A stretch of 64,000 nucleotides of DNA from Pseudonocardia phyllosphaerae (GCF_046546475.1 NZ_JBKGXS010000010.1:128092-192091), one strand, 5' to 3'; numbered from the stretch's first letter, positions 49,669 through 58,245 are shown. The notes: generated by a model not told the origin, from the letters alone. Numbers and translations: made by a program.

Positions 49669-51312
49669 TCAGGGGGCGAGCGGCAGCCGCACGGTGAACA
49701 CGCTGCCGCCGCCGTCGCGCGGCCCGACGGCCACCCTCCCGCCGAGGCGCCGGGCGATCCGGTCCACCAGGGCCAGCCCGATCCCGCGCGGGCGCCCGCC
49801 GGGGGAGTCGCGGGTGGAGAAACCGAACGTGAACAGCTCGCGGGCGACGTCGTCGGGCACCCCCGGCCCGGAGTCGGTGACCTCCAGGACCAGCTCGTCG
49901 CCGGGGGTGGCGACGTGCACGCCGACCTCGCGCCGGTCGCGGCCTGCGACGGCCTCCAGGGCGTTGTCGACGAGGTTCCCGGCGAGTGAGACCAGGTCGT
50001 CGGGGGCGACCGGCAGCCGTGCGCCGGGCAGCAGCTCCGGGGTGCACTCGTCGACGACGGTGAAGGTGACGTCGTGCTCGGCGGCGGTCCACGCCTTGTC
50101 CGCCAGCAGCGCCGCGAGCACCGGGTCGAGTACCTCCGCGGCGACGGCGGCGCCGGGCCCGCGGGTGCGGTCCAGCGCGGCCGAGCCTGCGGCCGCGGCA
50201 TCGGTGGTGTCGCCCAGCTCGACCAGGGTCAGCACGGTCTGCATCCGGTTGGCGAACTCGTGCGCCTGCCCGGACAGCGCCGCGACCTTGTCCTGGGCGT
50301 CGTCGCGTTCGCGCAGCGCCCCGGCCAGCTCGGTGCGGTCGCGCAGGGTGAACACCCGGGTGTCCGGGCCGGCGGCGGGACCGGCGGCGCGGCTGCTGAC
50401 CAGCAGCACGCGTTCCCCGGCGACGGCGGGCTCGTCGCGCAGGTCGCTGTGCATGCCGCGCTGCAGGACGGCGTGCACGGCCGGGTCGACGTCGAGGTCG
50501 CCGAGGGCGGCACGGGGGCGGCCCGGGCCGGGTGCGGCGAGCAGCCGCCGGGCCTCGGTGTTGACCACGACCGGCCGCCCGTCGCCGTCGACGACGATCA
50601 GGCCCTCGCCGACGGCGTGCAGCACGGCGTCGTGGTGGGTGTAGGCGGCGGTGATCTCCTCCGGCTCCAGGCCGAGGGTGCGGCGGCGCAGCCAGCGTGC
50701 CAGCGCGATCGCCAGCGCGACTCCGACGAGCAGCGCGACGGCCGCGGCGGCGAGGATCCCGGGCAGCGAGCGCAGCGCGAGGTCGCTGACCCGGGTCTGC
50801 AGCACCCCGACCGAGACGACGGCGACGACGCGGCCGCCGTCGAACACGGGCGTGACGGTGCGGACCGACGGGCCGAGGGTGCCGGTGTAGATCTCGGTGA
50901 ACGTGCGCCCGGCCAGTGCGGGCTCGATCGTGCCCTGGTAGCGGCCGCCGATCTGCGCCGGGTCGTAGTGCGACCAGCGGATCCCGCCGGTCGACATGAT
51001 CACGACGAAGCTGGTGCCGGTCGCGGCGCGGACCCGCTCGGCGAGCGGCTGCAACCGCGCCGACAGGGCCCGGACGTCGCCGCCGCCGTCGCCGCCCGCG
51101 CGGACGGCGGCGGTGACGTCCGGGTCGGCGGCGACGTTCACGGCGGTGGCCCGGGTGAGGCGGCCTGCGGCGTCGCTCTCGAGCTCGCGGGCGCCGTAGG
51201 CACCGAGCGCGGCGAGCCCGCCGACCGTGACCAGCACGGTGACGACCTGCACGACCAGCAGGCGTCGGACCAGCCGCGAGCGGCGGATCTCGGAACGGAA
51301 CGGCCGGCGCAC
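49669..51312 (-). CDS. Sensor histidine kinase, CitA/DcuS type
   Basis: A 547-residue membrane kinase. One helix (about 17-40), an extracytoplasmic sensor domain of about 140 residues (sCache-like; VVIMSTGGIRWSHYDPAQIGG is the CitA/DcuS ligand-pocket pattern), a second helix (about 183-205), a PAS domain (VLHAVGEGLIVVDGDGRPVVVN), then the dimerisation box QAHEFANRMQ with H351, and the ATPase domain (GNLVDNALEA, TDSGPGVPD, RGIGLALV). Members sense citrate or C4-dicarboxylates. It lies just downstream of a dicarboxylate transporter gene on the same strand. GTG 51312. Confidence 0.9.
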   Translation of the reverse strand: MRRPFRSEIRRSRLVRRLLVVQVVTVLVTVGGLAALGAYGARELESDAAGRLTRATAVNVAADPDVTAAVRAGGDGGGDVRALSARLQPLAERVRAATGTSFVVIMSTGGIRWSHYDPAQIGGRYQGTIEPALAGRTFTEIYTGTLGPSVRTVTPVFDGGRVVAVVSVGVLQTRVSDLALRSLPGILAAAAVALLVGVALAIALARWLRRRTLGLEPEEITAAYTHHDAVLHAVGEGLIVVDGDGRPVVVNTEARRLLAAPGPGRPRAALGDLDVDPAVHAVLQRGMHSDLRDEPAVAGERVLLVSSRAAGPAAGPDTRVFTLRDRTELAGALRERDDAQDKVAALSGQAHEFANRMQTVLTLVELGDTTDAAAAGSAALDRTRGPGAAVAAEVLDPVLAALLADKAWTAAEHDVTFTVVDECTPELLPGARLPVAPDDLVSLAGNLVDNALEAVAGRDRREVGVHVATPGDELVLEVTDSGPGVPDDVARELFTFGFSTRDSPGGRPRGIGLALVDRIARRLGGRVAVGPRDGGGSVFTVRLPLAP

Positions 51313-51382
51313 CCTTCCACCCTGCCACCGCGGGGGTGGGAGGGCGGACGGTGCACCGGCCGTCACGCGGGGGTGGTGCGGG

Positions 51383-52840
51383 TCAGGACCCGGCGGGGAC
51401 CGGCGTCCGCTCGGACGTCCCGGCGGACGGGAGGTCGGCGTCGGAGCCCGGGGTCTCGTCGCTGTCCCCGTGCTCGGCCTCCATGTCGGCCTCGACCAGC
51501 GACGGGTCGTCGAGCACCGCGGCCAGCCGCTCGCGGTCCAGCTCACCGTTCCAGCGGGCGACGACCAGGGTGGCGACGACGTTGCCGATGCAGTTGGTCA
51601 GCGCCCGGCCCTCGGACATCACGCGGTCGATGCCGACGATCAGCGCCAGCCCGACGACGATCGCCTCCGGGGTGAAGAACTCCCCGCCGAAGGCCTGCAG
51701 CGACGCGGCCAGGGTGACCAGGCCGGCGCCGGTGACGCCGGCGGCACCCTTCGAGGTCAGCACCATCAGCACGGCGAGGCCGATCTGCGCGCCGATCGGC
51801 AGGCTCTCGCCACCGGCCTGGATGATGAACAGCGCACCCAGGGTCAGGTAGATGCAGGTGCCGTCGAGGTTGAACGAGTAGCCGGTCGGGATGACCATGC
51901 CGACGGTCTGCTTCGACGCACCGGCGGACTGCAGCTTGGTGAGCAGCCGCGGCAGCACCGACTCCGACGACGAGGTGCCGAGGATGATCAGCAGCTCGTC
52001 CTTCACCAGGCGGATGACCTTGAGGATGTTGAACCCGGTCGCCCAGCTGATGCCGCCGAGCACGACGAGGATGAAGAACGCGCAGGTGCCCCAGAAGACA
52101 CCCATCAGCTTCAGCAGGTTCCACAGCGAGGCACCGCCGAAGTTGCCGACGGTGTAGGCCATGCCGCCGAACGCGGCGACCGGCGCCGCCCACATGACGA
52201 TGCGGATGATCCCGAAGATCACCTTCGAGATGGACTCGAACACACCGACGAGTCGGGTGCGCAGGGTCGAGTTCAGCCCGGAGATCGCGCAGGCGGTCAG
52301 GATCGCCAGGACCAGGACCTGCAGCACGGAGTTGTCGACGAACGGGCCGATGAAGCTCTTGGGCAGCAGCGAGTCGGTGATGAAGCCGACGACCCCGCCG
52401 CCGTGCTCGGCGTCGCCGAGGTTCTCCTTGGCCTTCTCGAAGTCAGCCGCGCTCGGCCGGCCCTCGAAGCCGGCACCCGGCGCGAAGACGTTCGCAGCGA
52501 GCAGGCCGATCGTGAGGGCGAGGACCGTCATCGCGAAGAAGTAGCCCAGCGCCCGCAGGGCGAGGCCGCCGGCGCGGGCGAGGTTGCCCAGCGAGGCGAT
52601 GCCGACGATCACGGTGCAGAAGATGACCGGGCCGATGATGACCTTGATCATCTGGACGAAGGCCTCGGCCAGCCACTTCATTTCCTTGCCGAAGCCCGGA
52701 GTCAGCAGGCCGACGAGGATGCCGGCCGCGATCCCGATGATGACCCAGAACCAGAGCTGGGCGTAGATCTTCTTCTTCCGCCGGGTGGGCGCTCCGGCGC
52801 CCGCCCCGGAAGACTCGGCTGCGGTGCCGGTCTCGGCCAT
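51383..52840 (-). CDS. dctA: Dicarboxylate:cation symporter (DctA/GltP family)
   Basis: A 485-residue secondary transporter taking up C4-dicarboxylates such as succinate, fumarate or malate with cations. The SSS-containing hairpin LGTSSSESVLPRLLTKL, GYSFNLDGTCIYLT and LTSKGAAGVTGAGLVTL are the substrate- and ion-binding segments of the family. ATG 52840 has GAGGAGG upstream. The C-terminal 55 residues are acidic and disordered. It is transcribed with the CitA/DcuS-type kinase gene, which probably controls it. Confidence 0.93.
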   Translation of the reverse strand: MAETGTAAESSGAGAGAPTRRKKKIYAQLWFWVIIGIAAGILVGLLTPGFGKEMKWLAEAFVQMIKVIIGPVIFCTVIVGIASLGNLARAGGLALRALGYFFAMTVLALTIGLLAANVFAPGAGFEGRPSAADFEKAKENLGDAEHGGGVVGFITDSLLPKSFIGPFVDNSVLQVLVLAILTACAISGLNSTLRTRLVGVFESISKVIFGIIRIVMWAAPVAAFGGMAYTVGNFGGASLWNLLKLMGVFWGTCAFFILVVLGGISWATGFNILKVIRLVKDELLIILGTSSSESVLPRLLTKLQSAGASKQTVGMVIPTGYSFNLDGTCIYLTLGALFIIQAGGESLPIGAQIGLAVLMVLTSKGAAGVTGAGLVTLAASLQAFGGEFFTPEAIVVGLALIVGIDRVMSEGRALTNCIGNVVATLVVARWNGELDRERLAAVLDDPSLVEADMEAEHGDSDETPGSDADLPSAGTSERTPVPAGS

Positions 52841-52958
52841 GTCCGTCCTCCTCGACGTGGTGGTTGCGCTCACCGTGCTCGGGGTCACCCGGGCGGGTCA
52901 ACGCGACGGCGGTGGTAGTTGAGGAACTCTTGAGCAACGACAGCGATACGCTCTGCCC

Positions 52959-53618
52959 GTGCGGGTGCTTCTGGTCGAGGACGACGCCGTACTCGGCGAC
53001 GCCCTGCGCCGCACCCTCGACCGGCACGGGCACAGTACAGAGCTGGTCGCCAGCGGCGCCGCGGCGATCGCGGCGGTCACCGCGCGCGAGCCTGCGGTCG
53101 TCCTGCTGGACATGGGGTTGCCCGACCGGGACGGCATCGGCGTCTGCCGGGAGATCCGGGCGCTGTCCCGCGTGCCGATCCTCGCGATCACCGGGCGCGG
53201 CGACGTCGCGGCCCGGGTGCAGGGCCTGCGCAGCGGCGCCGACGACTACCTGGTGAAGCCGGTGTCGACCGAGGAGCTGCTGGCCCGGATCGAGGCGGTG
53301 CTGCGGCGCTCGTCCGGCGGGCCGGTGGCGACGACGGTCGAGGTGGCCGACGTCGTGGTCGACCTGGACCGGCGCGCGGTCACCGCGGGCGGGGACCCGG
53401 TCGGGCTGACCCGCAAGGAGTTCGACGTGCTGGCCGCGCTCGCCCGCCGCGACGGCGCGGTGCTGCCGCGCGCGGAGCTGCTGGAGCAGGTGTGGGGCGT
53501 CGCCGACCCCTCTGCGGCGCGGACGATGGAGGCGCACGTGGCCTCGCTGCGCGCCAAGCTGGGGGAGCGGGAGGTCGTGGTGACCGTCCGTGGGGTCGGG
53601 TACCGGCTCGCCCGTTGA
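52959..53618 (+). CDS. OmpR/PhoB-family response regulator
   Basis: A 219-residue regulator with a receiver domain (acidic D8 and D9, phospho-acceptor D51 in VVLLDMGLPDRDG, conserved K in DDYLVKP) and a C-terminal OmpR-type winged helix (LTRKEFDVLAALARRDGAVLPRAELLEQVWG, ARTMEAHVASLRAKLG, VVVTVRGVGYRLAR). It diverges from the dctA-kinase pair. There is no kinase of the EnvZ/PhoR class beside it, so the CitA/DcuS-like kinase at 49669 may be its partner, a mismatch with the usual CitB/DcuR-type regulators. Confidence 0.9.
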   Translation: MRVLLVEDDAVLGDALRRTLDRHGHSTELVASGAAAIAAVTAREPAVVLLDMGLPDRDGIGVCREIRALSRVPILAITGRGDVAARVQGLRSGADDYLVKPVSTEELLARIEAVLRRSSGGPVATTVEVADVVVDLDRRAVTAGGDPVGLTRKEFDVLAALARRDGAVLPRAELLEQVWGVADPSAARTMEAHVASLRAKLGEREVVVTVRGVGYRLAR

Positions 53619-53641
53619 GCCCGCGCCGCGGGCCGCACCGT

Positions 53642-53647
53642 TAGGGT
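53642..53647 (+). promoter_or_regulatory. -10 box of truB
   Basis: TAGGGT ends 6 bases before GTG 53654. Confidence 0.55.
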
Positions 53648-53653
53648 CCCGCC

Positions 53654-54550
53654 GTGCCCCGCAACCCCCCGCCGCCGCCCGGCCTCGTGATCGTCGACAA
53701 GGACCGCGGGCCGACCAGCCACGACGTCGTCGGGAAGCTCCGGCGGATCATGGGCACCCGCAAGGTCGGCCACGCCGGGACACTGGACCCGATGGCGACC
53801 GGCGTGCTCGTCGTCGGGATCGAGCGGGCCACGAAGCTGCTCGGGCACCTGTCGCTGGACACCAAGGCCTACACCGCGACCGTGCGGCTCGGCACCGCCA
53901 CCGACACCGACGACGCCGAGGGCACACCGGTCACCGGCCCCGCCGACTGCGCGGCGGTCACCGAGGCCGACGTGCGCGCCGCGATGGCCCCGCTGACCGG
54001 CGACATCGAGCAGGTCCCCAGCGCGGTGTCCGCGGTGAAGATCGACGGCAAGCGCGCCTACCAGCGGGTCCGCGACGGCGAGGACGTCGAGCTGCCCGCC
54101 CGCCCGGTGACGGTGTCGGCGTTCGACCTGCTCGGGGTCCGCCGCGACGGCCCGTACCTCGACGCGGACGTCGTCGTCGAGTGCAGCTCGGGCACCTACG
54201 TCCGCGCGCTGGCCCGCGACGTCGGCGCCGCGCTCGGTGTCGGCGGGCACCTGACGGCGCTGCGCCGCACCCGGGTCGGGCCGTTCACCCTGGAGCACGC
54301 CCGGACCGTCGAGCAGCTGGCCGAGGCGCCGCAGCTGTCGCTGGACCTGGCCGCAGCGGTGGCGACGGCGTTCCCGCGGGTGGACCTCGACGAGTCACAC
54401 GCGGTCGACGTCCGCTACGGCAAGTCGCTGCCGGCGGCCGGGATCGCGGGCACCTACGGGGTGTTCGCGCCGGACGGGGCCGCGCTCGCGCTGATGACCG
54501 ACCGCGGGTCGTCGTCGCGGCCGGTGGTCGTGCTCGCCCCGGCGGGCTGA
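53654..54550 (+). CDS. truB: tRNA pseudouridine(55) synthase TruB
   Basis: A 298-residue enzyme that makes pseudouridine 55 in the T-arm of tRNAs. The catalytic aspartate is D45 in HAGTLDPMATGVLVVGIERATK. Other family pieces are VDKDRGPTSHDVVGKLR, YTATVRLG, QVPSAVSAVKIDGKRAYQRVRDG and CSSGTYVRALARD. GTG 53654 has a -10-like TAGGGT 6 bases upstream and no Shine-Dalgarno, consistent with a leaderless mRNA. ribF follows in the same direction. Confidence 0.96.
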   Translation: MPRNPPPPPGLVIVDKDRGPTSHDVVGKLRRIMGTRKVGHAGTLDPMATGVLVVGIERATKLLGHLSLDTKAYTATVRLGTATDTDDAEGTPVTGPADCAAVTEADVRAAMAPLTGDIEQVPSAVSAVKIDGKRAYQRVRDGEDVELPARPVTVSAFDLLGVRRDGPYLDADVVVECSSGTYVRALARDVGAALGVGGHLTALRRTRVGPFTLEHARTVEQLAEAPQLSLDLAAAVATAFPRVDLDESHAVDVRYGKSLPAAGIAGTYGVFAPDGAALALMTDRGSSSRPVVVLAPAG

Positions 54551-54567
54551 CCCACGGCGTCCACTCG

Positions 54568-54573
54568 TAGGCT
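54568..54573 (+). promoter_or_regulatory. -10 box of ribF
   Basis: TAGGCT ends 7 bases before GTG 54581. Confidence 0.55.
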
Positions 54574-54580
54574 CGGTGCC

Positions 54581-55555
54581 GTGCAGCGCTGGCGTGGTCT
54601 CGAGGCCGTTCCACCCGGCTGGGGGCGGTGCGTCGTCACCATCGGGGTGTTCGACGGCGTCCACCGCGGTCACCGGCAGCTGATCGGGCGTGCGGTGGCC
54701 GAGGCCCGGCAGCGCGGGCTGCCCGCGGTCGTCGTCACGTTCGACCCGCACCCGGCCGAGCTGGTCCGGCCGGGGACGCATCCGGCGCGGCTGTCCACGC
54801 TCGACCGGCGGGCCCAGCTCGTCGCCGACGCGGGGGCGGACGTCTTCTGCGTCATCCCGTTCACCGAGCAGCTGTCCCGGATGGAACCGGCCGGGTTCGC
54901 GCACGAGGTCCTGGTCGACAAGCTGCACGCGGCCGTCGTCGTCGTGGGGCGGAACTTCACGTTCGGGCACCGCGCGTCCGGTGACGTCGACACCCTCGCC
55001 GAGCTCGGCACCCGGTTCGGGTTCGCCTGCGAGGCACTGGATCTGATCTCCGACGACCAGGTCACGTTCTCCTCGACCTACATCCGGTCCTGCATCGACG
55101 CGGGTGCGGTCGTCGACGCGGCGCACGCGCTCGGGCGCTGGCACCGGGTCGACGGCGTGATCGTCCACGGGCACAAGCGGGGCCGGGACCTCGGCTACCC
55201 GACGGCGAACGTCGCCTGCCCGCCGCACACCGCGATCCCCGCCGACGGGGTCTACGCCGGCTGGTTCCGCATCGGTGGGCGGCGGCTGATGGCGGCGATC
55301 TCGGTCGGCACGAACCCGACCTTCTCCGGGCACGTGCGCACCGTCGAGGCCTACGTGCTCGACGTCGACGAGAACTTCTACGGCCACGAGGTCGGCGTCG
55401 AGTTCGTCGCCCGGCTGCGCGGGCAGGAGCAGTACGACGGCGTCGAGGCGCTCATCGCGCAGATGGGGCTCGACGTGGAGCGCACACGCGAGATGCTCAC
55501 CGAGGTCGGCGACGCCCCCGGTCCCGACGAGGTCCCCGGCTTCACCGGCGGCTGA
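54581..55555 (+). CDS. ribF: Bifunctional riboflavin kinase/FAD synthetase
   Basis: A 324-residue enzyme that phosphorylates riboflavin to FMN and adenylates it to FAD. The N-terminal FAD synthetase part has VVTIGVFDGVHRGHRQLIGRA (nucleotidyltransferase motif), VTFDPHP and FSSTYIRSCI. The C-terminal flavokinase domain has GRDLGYPTANVACPPHTAIPADGVYAG and FSGHVRTVEAYVLD. GTG 54581 with a -10-like TAGGCT 7 bases ahead. Expression is separate from truB although the genes are only 30 bases apart. Confidence 0.96.
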   Translation: MQRWRGLEAVPPGWGRCVVTIGVFDGVHRGHRQLIGRAVAEARQRGLPAVVVTFDPHPAELVRPGTHPARLSTLDRRAQLVADAGADVFCVIPFTEQLSRMEPAGFAHEVLVDKLHAAVVVVGRNFTFGHRASGDVDTLAELGTRFGFACEALDLISDDQVTFSSTYIRSCIDAGAVVDAAHALGRWHRVDGVIVHGHKRGRDLGYPTANVACPPHTAIPADGVYAGWFRIGGRRLMAAISVGTNPTFSGHVRTVEAYVLDVDENFYGHEVGVEFVARLRGQEQYDGVEALIAQMGLDVERTREMLTEVGDAPGPDEVPGFTGG

Positions 55556-55679
55556 GGCTTTACCGGCGGCTGAGCGGCGTCCGCGCCGGTCGCGGGGCTG
55601 AACGGTCGCGGGTGAGTGGAAATCCCCTGGTGGGTCCGATCGGCCGCCGCGCCGCGGCACGCAGGCGACGATCACCGGC

Positions 55680-56408
55680 ATGGACGAGCACGCGGCGGGC
55701 GACACCGGCGGGCGCGGGGGCGACGCGCGGGGCGTTCCGGCAGATGCCCCGGGAGACCCGGTGCACCGCAATCGGCGACGCCAGTGCGAGCTGTACGGCG
55801 AGCCGCTCGGCGACCGCGTCCGTCGCCTGACCATCGGGCTCGGCATCAGCCAGGCGCGGCTCGCGGCGACGATCGGGATCAGTCCCGCGATGCTGTCCCA
55901 GCTGGTCGGCGCGCGGCGGATCAAGATCGGCGACCCGGCGGTGCTGGGGCGGCTGGCGTCGCTCGACCGCGTCGTCGCGGCCGGGCCGGTCCATCCGGAC
56001 GACATCCCCGCGCTGCTCGCCGACGTCCGTGCGCAGACGGTGCACTGGGGACCCGCGGCGACCGCAGGCGAGTGCCCGCCGTATCCGGCCGCGGGGCACC
56101 CGTACCGCGGTGCCGGGCTGGCGTATCCGCACCGGGAAAGTTCCGCGCATCCGCACCGGGGAAGTTCCGGAGGGGCGCATCCGCACCGCGGGGATACCGG
56201 AGCAGCACATCCGCACCACGGGGGCTCCGGCGTGGCGCATCCGCACCGCGGCACCGGGCGGCGCGACGCCCCGCACACGGCCCCGCACACCGAGGACCCG
56301 CTGCGCGGCATCTCCGACACGGCCCGGCTGATCGCGGCCGCCGCGGTGCTCGCGCCACGGTTCCCCGACGTCGCCGACGCCCTCCGCCGCGCCGCCACCG
56401 GGCGCTGA
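55680..56408 (+). CDS. XRE-type helix-turn-helix protein with histidine-rich repeat linker
   Basis: A 242-residue protein. Residues 45-85 form a helix-turn-helix (LGDRVRRLTIGLGISQARLAATIGISPAMLSQLVGARR), so it is probably DNA-binding. After a helical segment (HPDDIPALLADVRAQ) there is a linker of about 60 residues with five HPHRG/HPHHG-like units (56122-56250), then a helical C-terminus (TARLIAAAAVLAPRFPDVADALRRAA). The His repeats could bind zinc, nickel or another metal, making this a candidate metal-responsive regulator; that is inference. ATG 55680. No recognised partner. Confidence 0.75.
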   Translation: MDEHAAGDTGGRGGDARGVPADAPGDPVHRNRRRQCELYGEPLGDRVRRLTIGLGISQARLAATIGISPAMLSQLVGARRIKIGDPAVLGRLASLDRVVAAGPVHPDDIPALLADVRAQTVHWGPAATAGECPPYPAAGHPYRGAGLAYPHRESSAHPHRGSSGGAHPHRGDTGAAHPHHGGSGVAHPHRGTGRRDAPHTAPHTEDPLRGISDTARLIAAAAVLAPRFPDVADALRRAATGR

Positions 56409-56502
56409 TGCCCGCCCCGCGGCCCGGTTGATGCCCGGCGCCCCGCGACCCGGTTGATGCCCAGTGCCCCGCCGCCGGCGGATGGTCACCTCCCGGAGAT
56501 GC

Positions 56503-56652
56503 CTCAGCTACTGAGACGTTCGCCCACCGAGGTGACTGTCCCCGGCCGCAGCGAGGGCCGGGCCCGGGAGCCCGCCGGATGCCGCGCCGTGGACGTGGCC
56601 CCGCCGCAGCAGTGGCCCCGCCGCGGAAGTGACTCAGCCGCTGAGGCATTCG
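56503..56652. repeat. Inverted pair of CTCAG-N3-CTGAG palindromic elements
   Basis: Read on the minus strand, the first element is CTCAGTAGCTGAGGCAT; the second, on the plus strand, is CTCAGCCGCTGAGGCAT (56633-56649). They differ at two loop positions and are about 130 bases apart. They could be operators for the upstream XRE-type protein or arms of a small element. Confidence 0.55.
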
Positions 56653-56670
56653 CAGGACGTATCACCTGCT

Positions 56671-56724
56671 CCCGGCGGTCCCGGCGGTCCCGGCGGTCCC
56701 GGCGGTCCCGGCGGTCCCGGCCGG
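56671..56724. repeat. 9-base tandem repeat CCCGGCGGT, five copies plus remnant
   Basis: Exact copies at 56671, 56680, 56689, 56698 and 56707, then CCCGGCCGG. A simple-sequence repeat with no supporting gene. Confidence 0.85.
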
Positions 56725-56876
56725 CGGCCCGGAGGCTCCGAGTGCTGCCTCCCGTCACGTGCTTCACCTGCTGACGTAGTTGCGCCGGGTACCCCCTGGC
56801 CGGGCGAGCACCGCGGGCGAGACGCGCCCGGCGAGCAGAGCGGCGCCGACCGGTGACGGGTGCGACGCTGACCCGC

Positions 56877-57482
56877 ATGCGGCTGTTCACCGCCCTCTGG
56901 CCGCCCGATGACGTCGCCGCGGCCCTCGACGAGCACCTCCGCGCGTCCCCGCCCTGGCATCCCGACGGCGGCTGGCGCCTCGTCCCGCCCCGGAACCGGC
57001 ACATCACCCTGTGCTTCCACGGCGACGACGACCCGGCCGTCCGCGCCGGGATCCTCGACCGCGACCTGGCCGGAGCCGCCGCGCCGGCGCTGCGGCTCGG
57101 CGGGCCGGGCACGTTCCCCGGCGTCCTCCGGCTCGCGGTCCGGAGCGCCCCCGCGGTTCCCGGCACCCCGGACCGCCGCACCGCCGACCCCGGCCCCGCG
57201 CACGCGCACGCGCTCTGCGAGCTGGCCGCCCGGACGGGGGCCGACCCGTCGTCGTTCCACCCGCACCTCACGCTGGCGCGGCGCTCCGCCCGCGCGGACC
57301 GGGAACGGCCGGCCCTGCGGGACGGGGCGGCCGAGGACCCCGTGGGACCGTGGTGGACCCCGGCCGAGGCGCTGCTGGTCCGTAGTGACCTCACCCCGGA
57401 CGGCCCGGTGTACACGCCGGTGCACCGTGTTCCGCTGGTCGTGCCGCCACCGGCCGGTACGGCCGTACCGACCGGGCCCTGA
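56877..57482 (+). CDS. thpR: RNA 2',3'-cyclic phosphodiesterase (ThpR, 2H family)
   Basis: A 201-residue 2H phosphoesterase. Both catalytic HxTx motifs are intact: HITL (H42, T44) and HLTL (H130, T132). Such proteins open 2',3'-cyclic phosphates on RNA and were first named 2'-5' RNA ligases. The start MRLFTALWPPDDVAAAL at ATG 56877 is canonical; a GTG at 56853 would add eight residues. A weak -10-like GACGCT lies 7 bases ahead of the ATG. Confidence 0.9.
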   Translation: MRLFTALWPPDDVAAALDEHLRASPPWHPDGGWRLVPPRNRHITLCFHGDDDPAVRAGILDRDLAGAAAPALRLGGPGTFPGVLRLAVRSAPAVPGTPDRRTADPGPAHAHALCELAARTGADPSSFHPHLTLARRSARADRERPALRDGAAEDPVGPWWTPAEALLVRSDLTPDGPVYTPVHRVPLVVPPPAGTAVPTGP

Positions 57483-57683
57483 CCAGCGACGCCGTGCCGG
57501 ACCACGGGCGCGGGCCGCGCGCGGTGGACGGGGGAGCCGCTGGTACCGTTCTCCGTTGGGTCCGGCTGCAGTTCGTGGCGGCCGCGACCGACTACCGCCC
57601 GCTCCGCCGGTATCGCGCTCCTGCGCACCGGCCAGGGGAGCGGCACGGCCCCACGAACTGTTCACGACGAAGGAGTACCAGCA
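57483..57683. promoter_or_regulatory. Upstream region of rpsO
   Basis: A 200-base gap. TACCGT at 57544-57549 is a possible -10 box. The start is served by AGGAG about 10 bases before GTG 57684. Confidence 0.35.
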
Positions 57684-57953
57684 GTGGCACTGTCCACCGC
57701 CCAGAAGAAGTCCACGCTCGAGGAGTACGGGACCCACGCGAACGACACCGGGTCCCCCGAGGCCCAGGTCGCTCTGCTGACCCAGCGGATCACCGGCCTC
57801 ACCGAGCACCTGAAGCACCACAAGCACGACCACCACTCGCGTCGTGGCCTGCTGCTGCTGGTCGGCCGTCGCCGCCGGCTGCTGAAGTACCTGCGCGCGG
57901 TCGACGTCGCCCGTTACCGGGCGCTGATCGAGAAGCTCGGCCTCCGCCGCTGA
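57684..57953 (+). CDS. rpsO: 30S ribosomal protein S15
   Basis: An 89-residue primary 16S rRNA-binding protein, normal length. Signature pieces are TGSPEAQVALLTQRITGLTEHLKHHKHDHHSRRGLLLLVGRRRRLLKYL and RYRALIEKLGLRR. GTG 57684 follows AGGAG. A perfect 14-bp hairpin follows at 57961. The rpsO-pnp order is conserved widely. Confidence 0.97.
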   Translation: MALSTAQKKSTLEEYGTHANDTGSPEAQVALLTQRITGLTEHLKHHKHDHHSRRGLLLLVGRRRRLLKYLRAVDVARYRALIEKLGLRR

Positions 57954-57960
57954 GACCCTG

Positions 57961-57992
57961 CGACCCGGTACCGGATCCCCGGTACCGGGTCG
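57961..57992 (+). terminator. Hairpin terminator after rpsO
   Basis: CGACCCGGTACCGG (57961-57974) pairs perfectly with CCGGTACCGGGTCG (57979-57992) around ATCC. Confidence 0.85.
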
Positions 57993-58245
57993 TCTCGCAT
58001 CGGGCCCCGCCCGGTGCGGGGAGCACCACCCGAAGGACCGGGAAACATCCGTAAGACCGGTACGACCGGGTAAGACAACTGAAGCGCCGCCGTGAGGGAC
58101 GGGGCAGCTCCGCCGGTCCTCGGTAGTGGCCCCCGGGATCACAGGTCCCGGAGGCTTCGATCGAAGACCGGCCAAGCCGGAGTTCCCGACCGTCGTCGGC
58201 GGCGTCGTACGAGAGCACTCCCTACGACGAGGAGCACAACACCGC
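57993..58245 (+). promoter_or_regulatory. Structured 5' leader of pnp
   Basis: A 253-base non-coding stretch before pnp containing CCGGGA/TCCCGG (58133-58138 with 58146-58151) and the palindrome CTTCGATCGAAG (58155-58166). pnp leaders are processed and autoregulated in other bacteria, and this one may serve similarly. Confidence 0.45.

Larger units (their letters stand above)
56409..56876. other. 468-base gene-free stretch with palindromes and a tandem repeat
   Basis: It holds two CTCAG-N3-CTGAG palindromes (56503-56515 and 56633-56645), the first in inverted orientation relative to the second, and a 9-base tandem repeat at 56671. Short ORFs here look like by-products of the repeats, and I call no gene. 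Confidence 0.6.

Noticed and set aside
56671..56760. Collagen-like GPP protein on the minus strand
   Set aside because: It is the translation of a 9-base simple repeat in gene-free DNA, with no start or conserved context.
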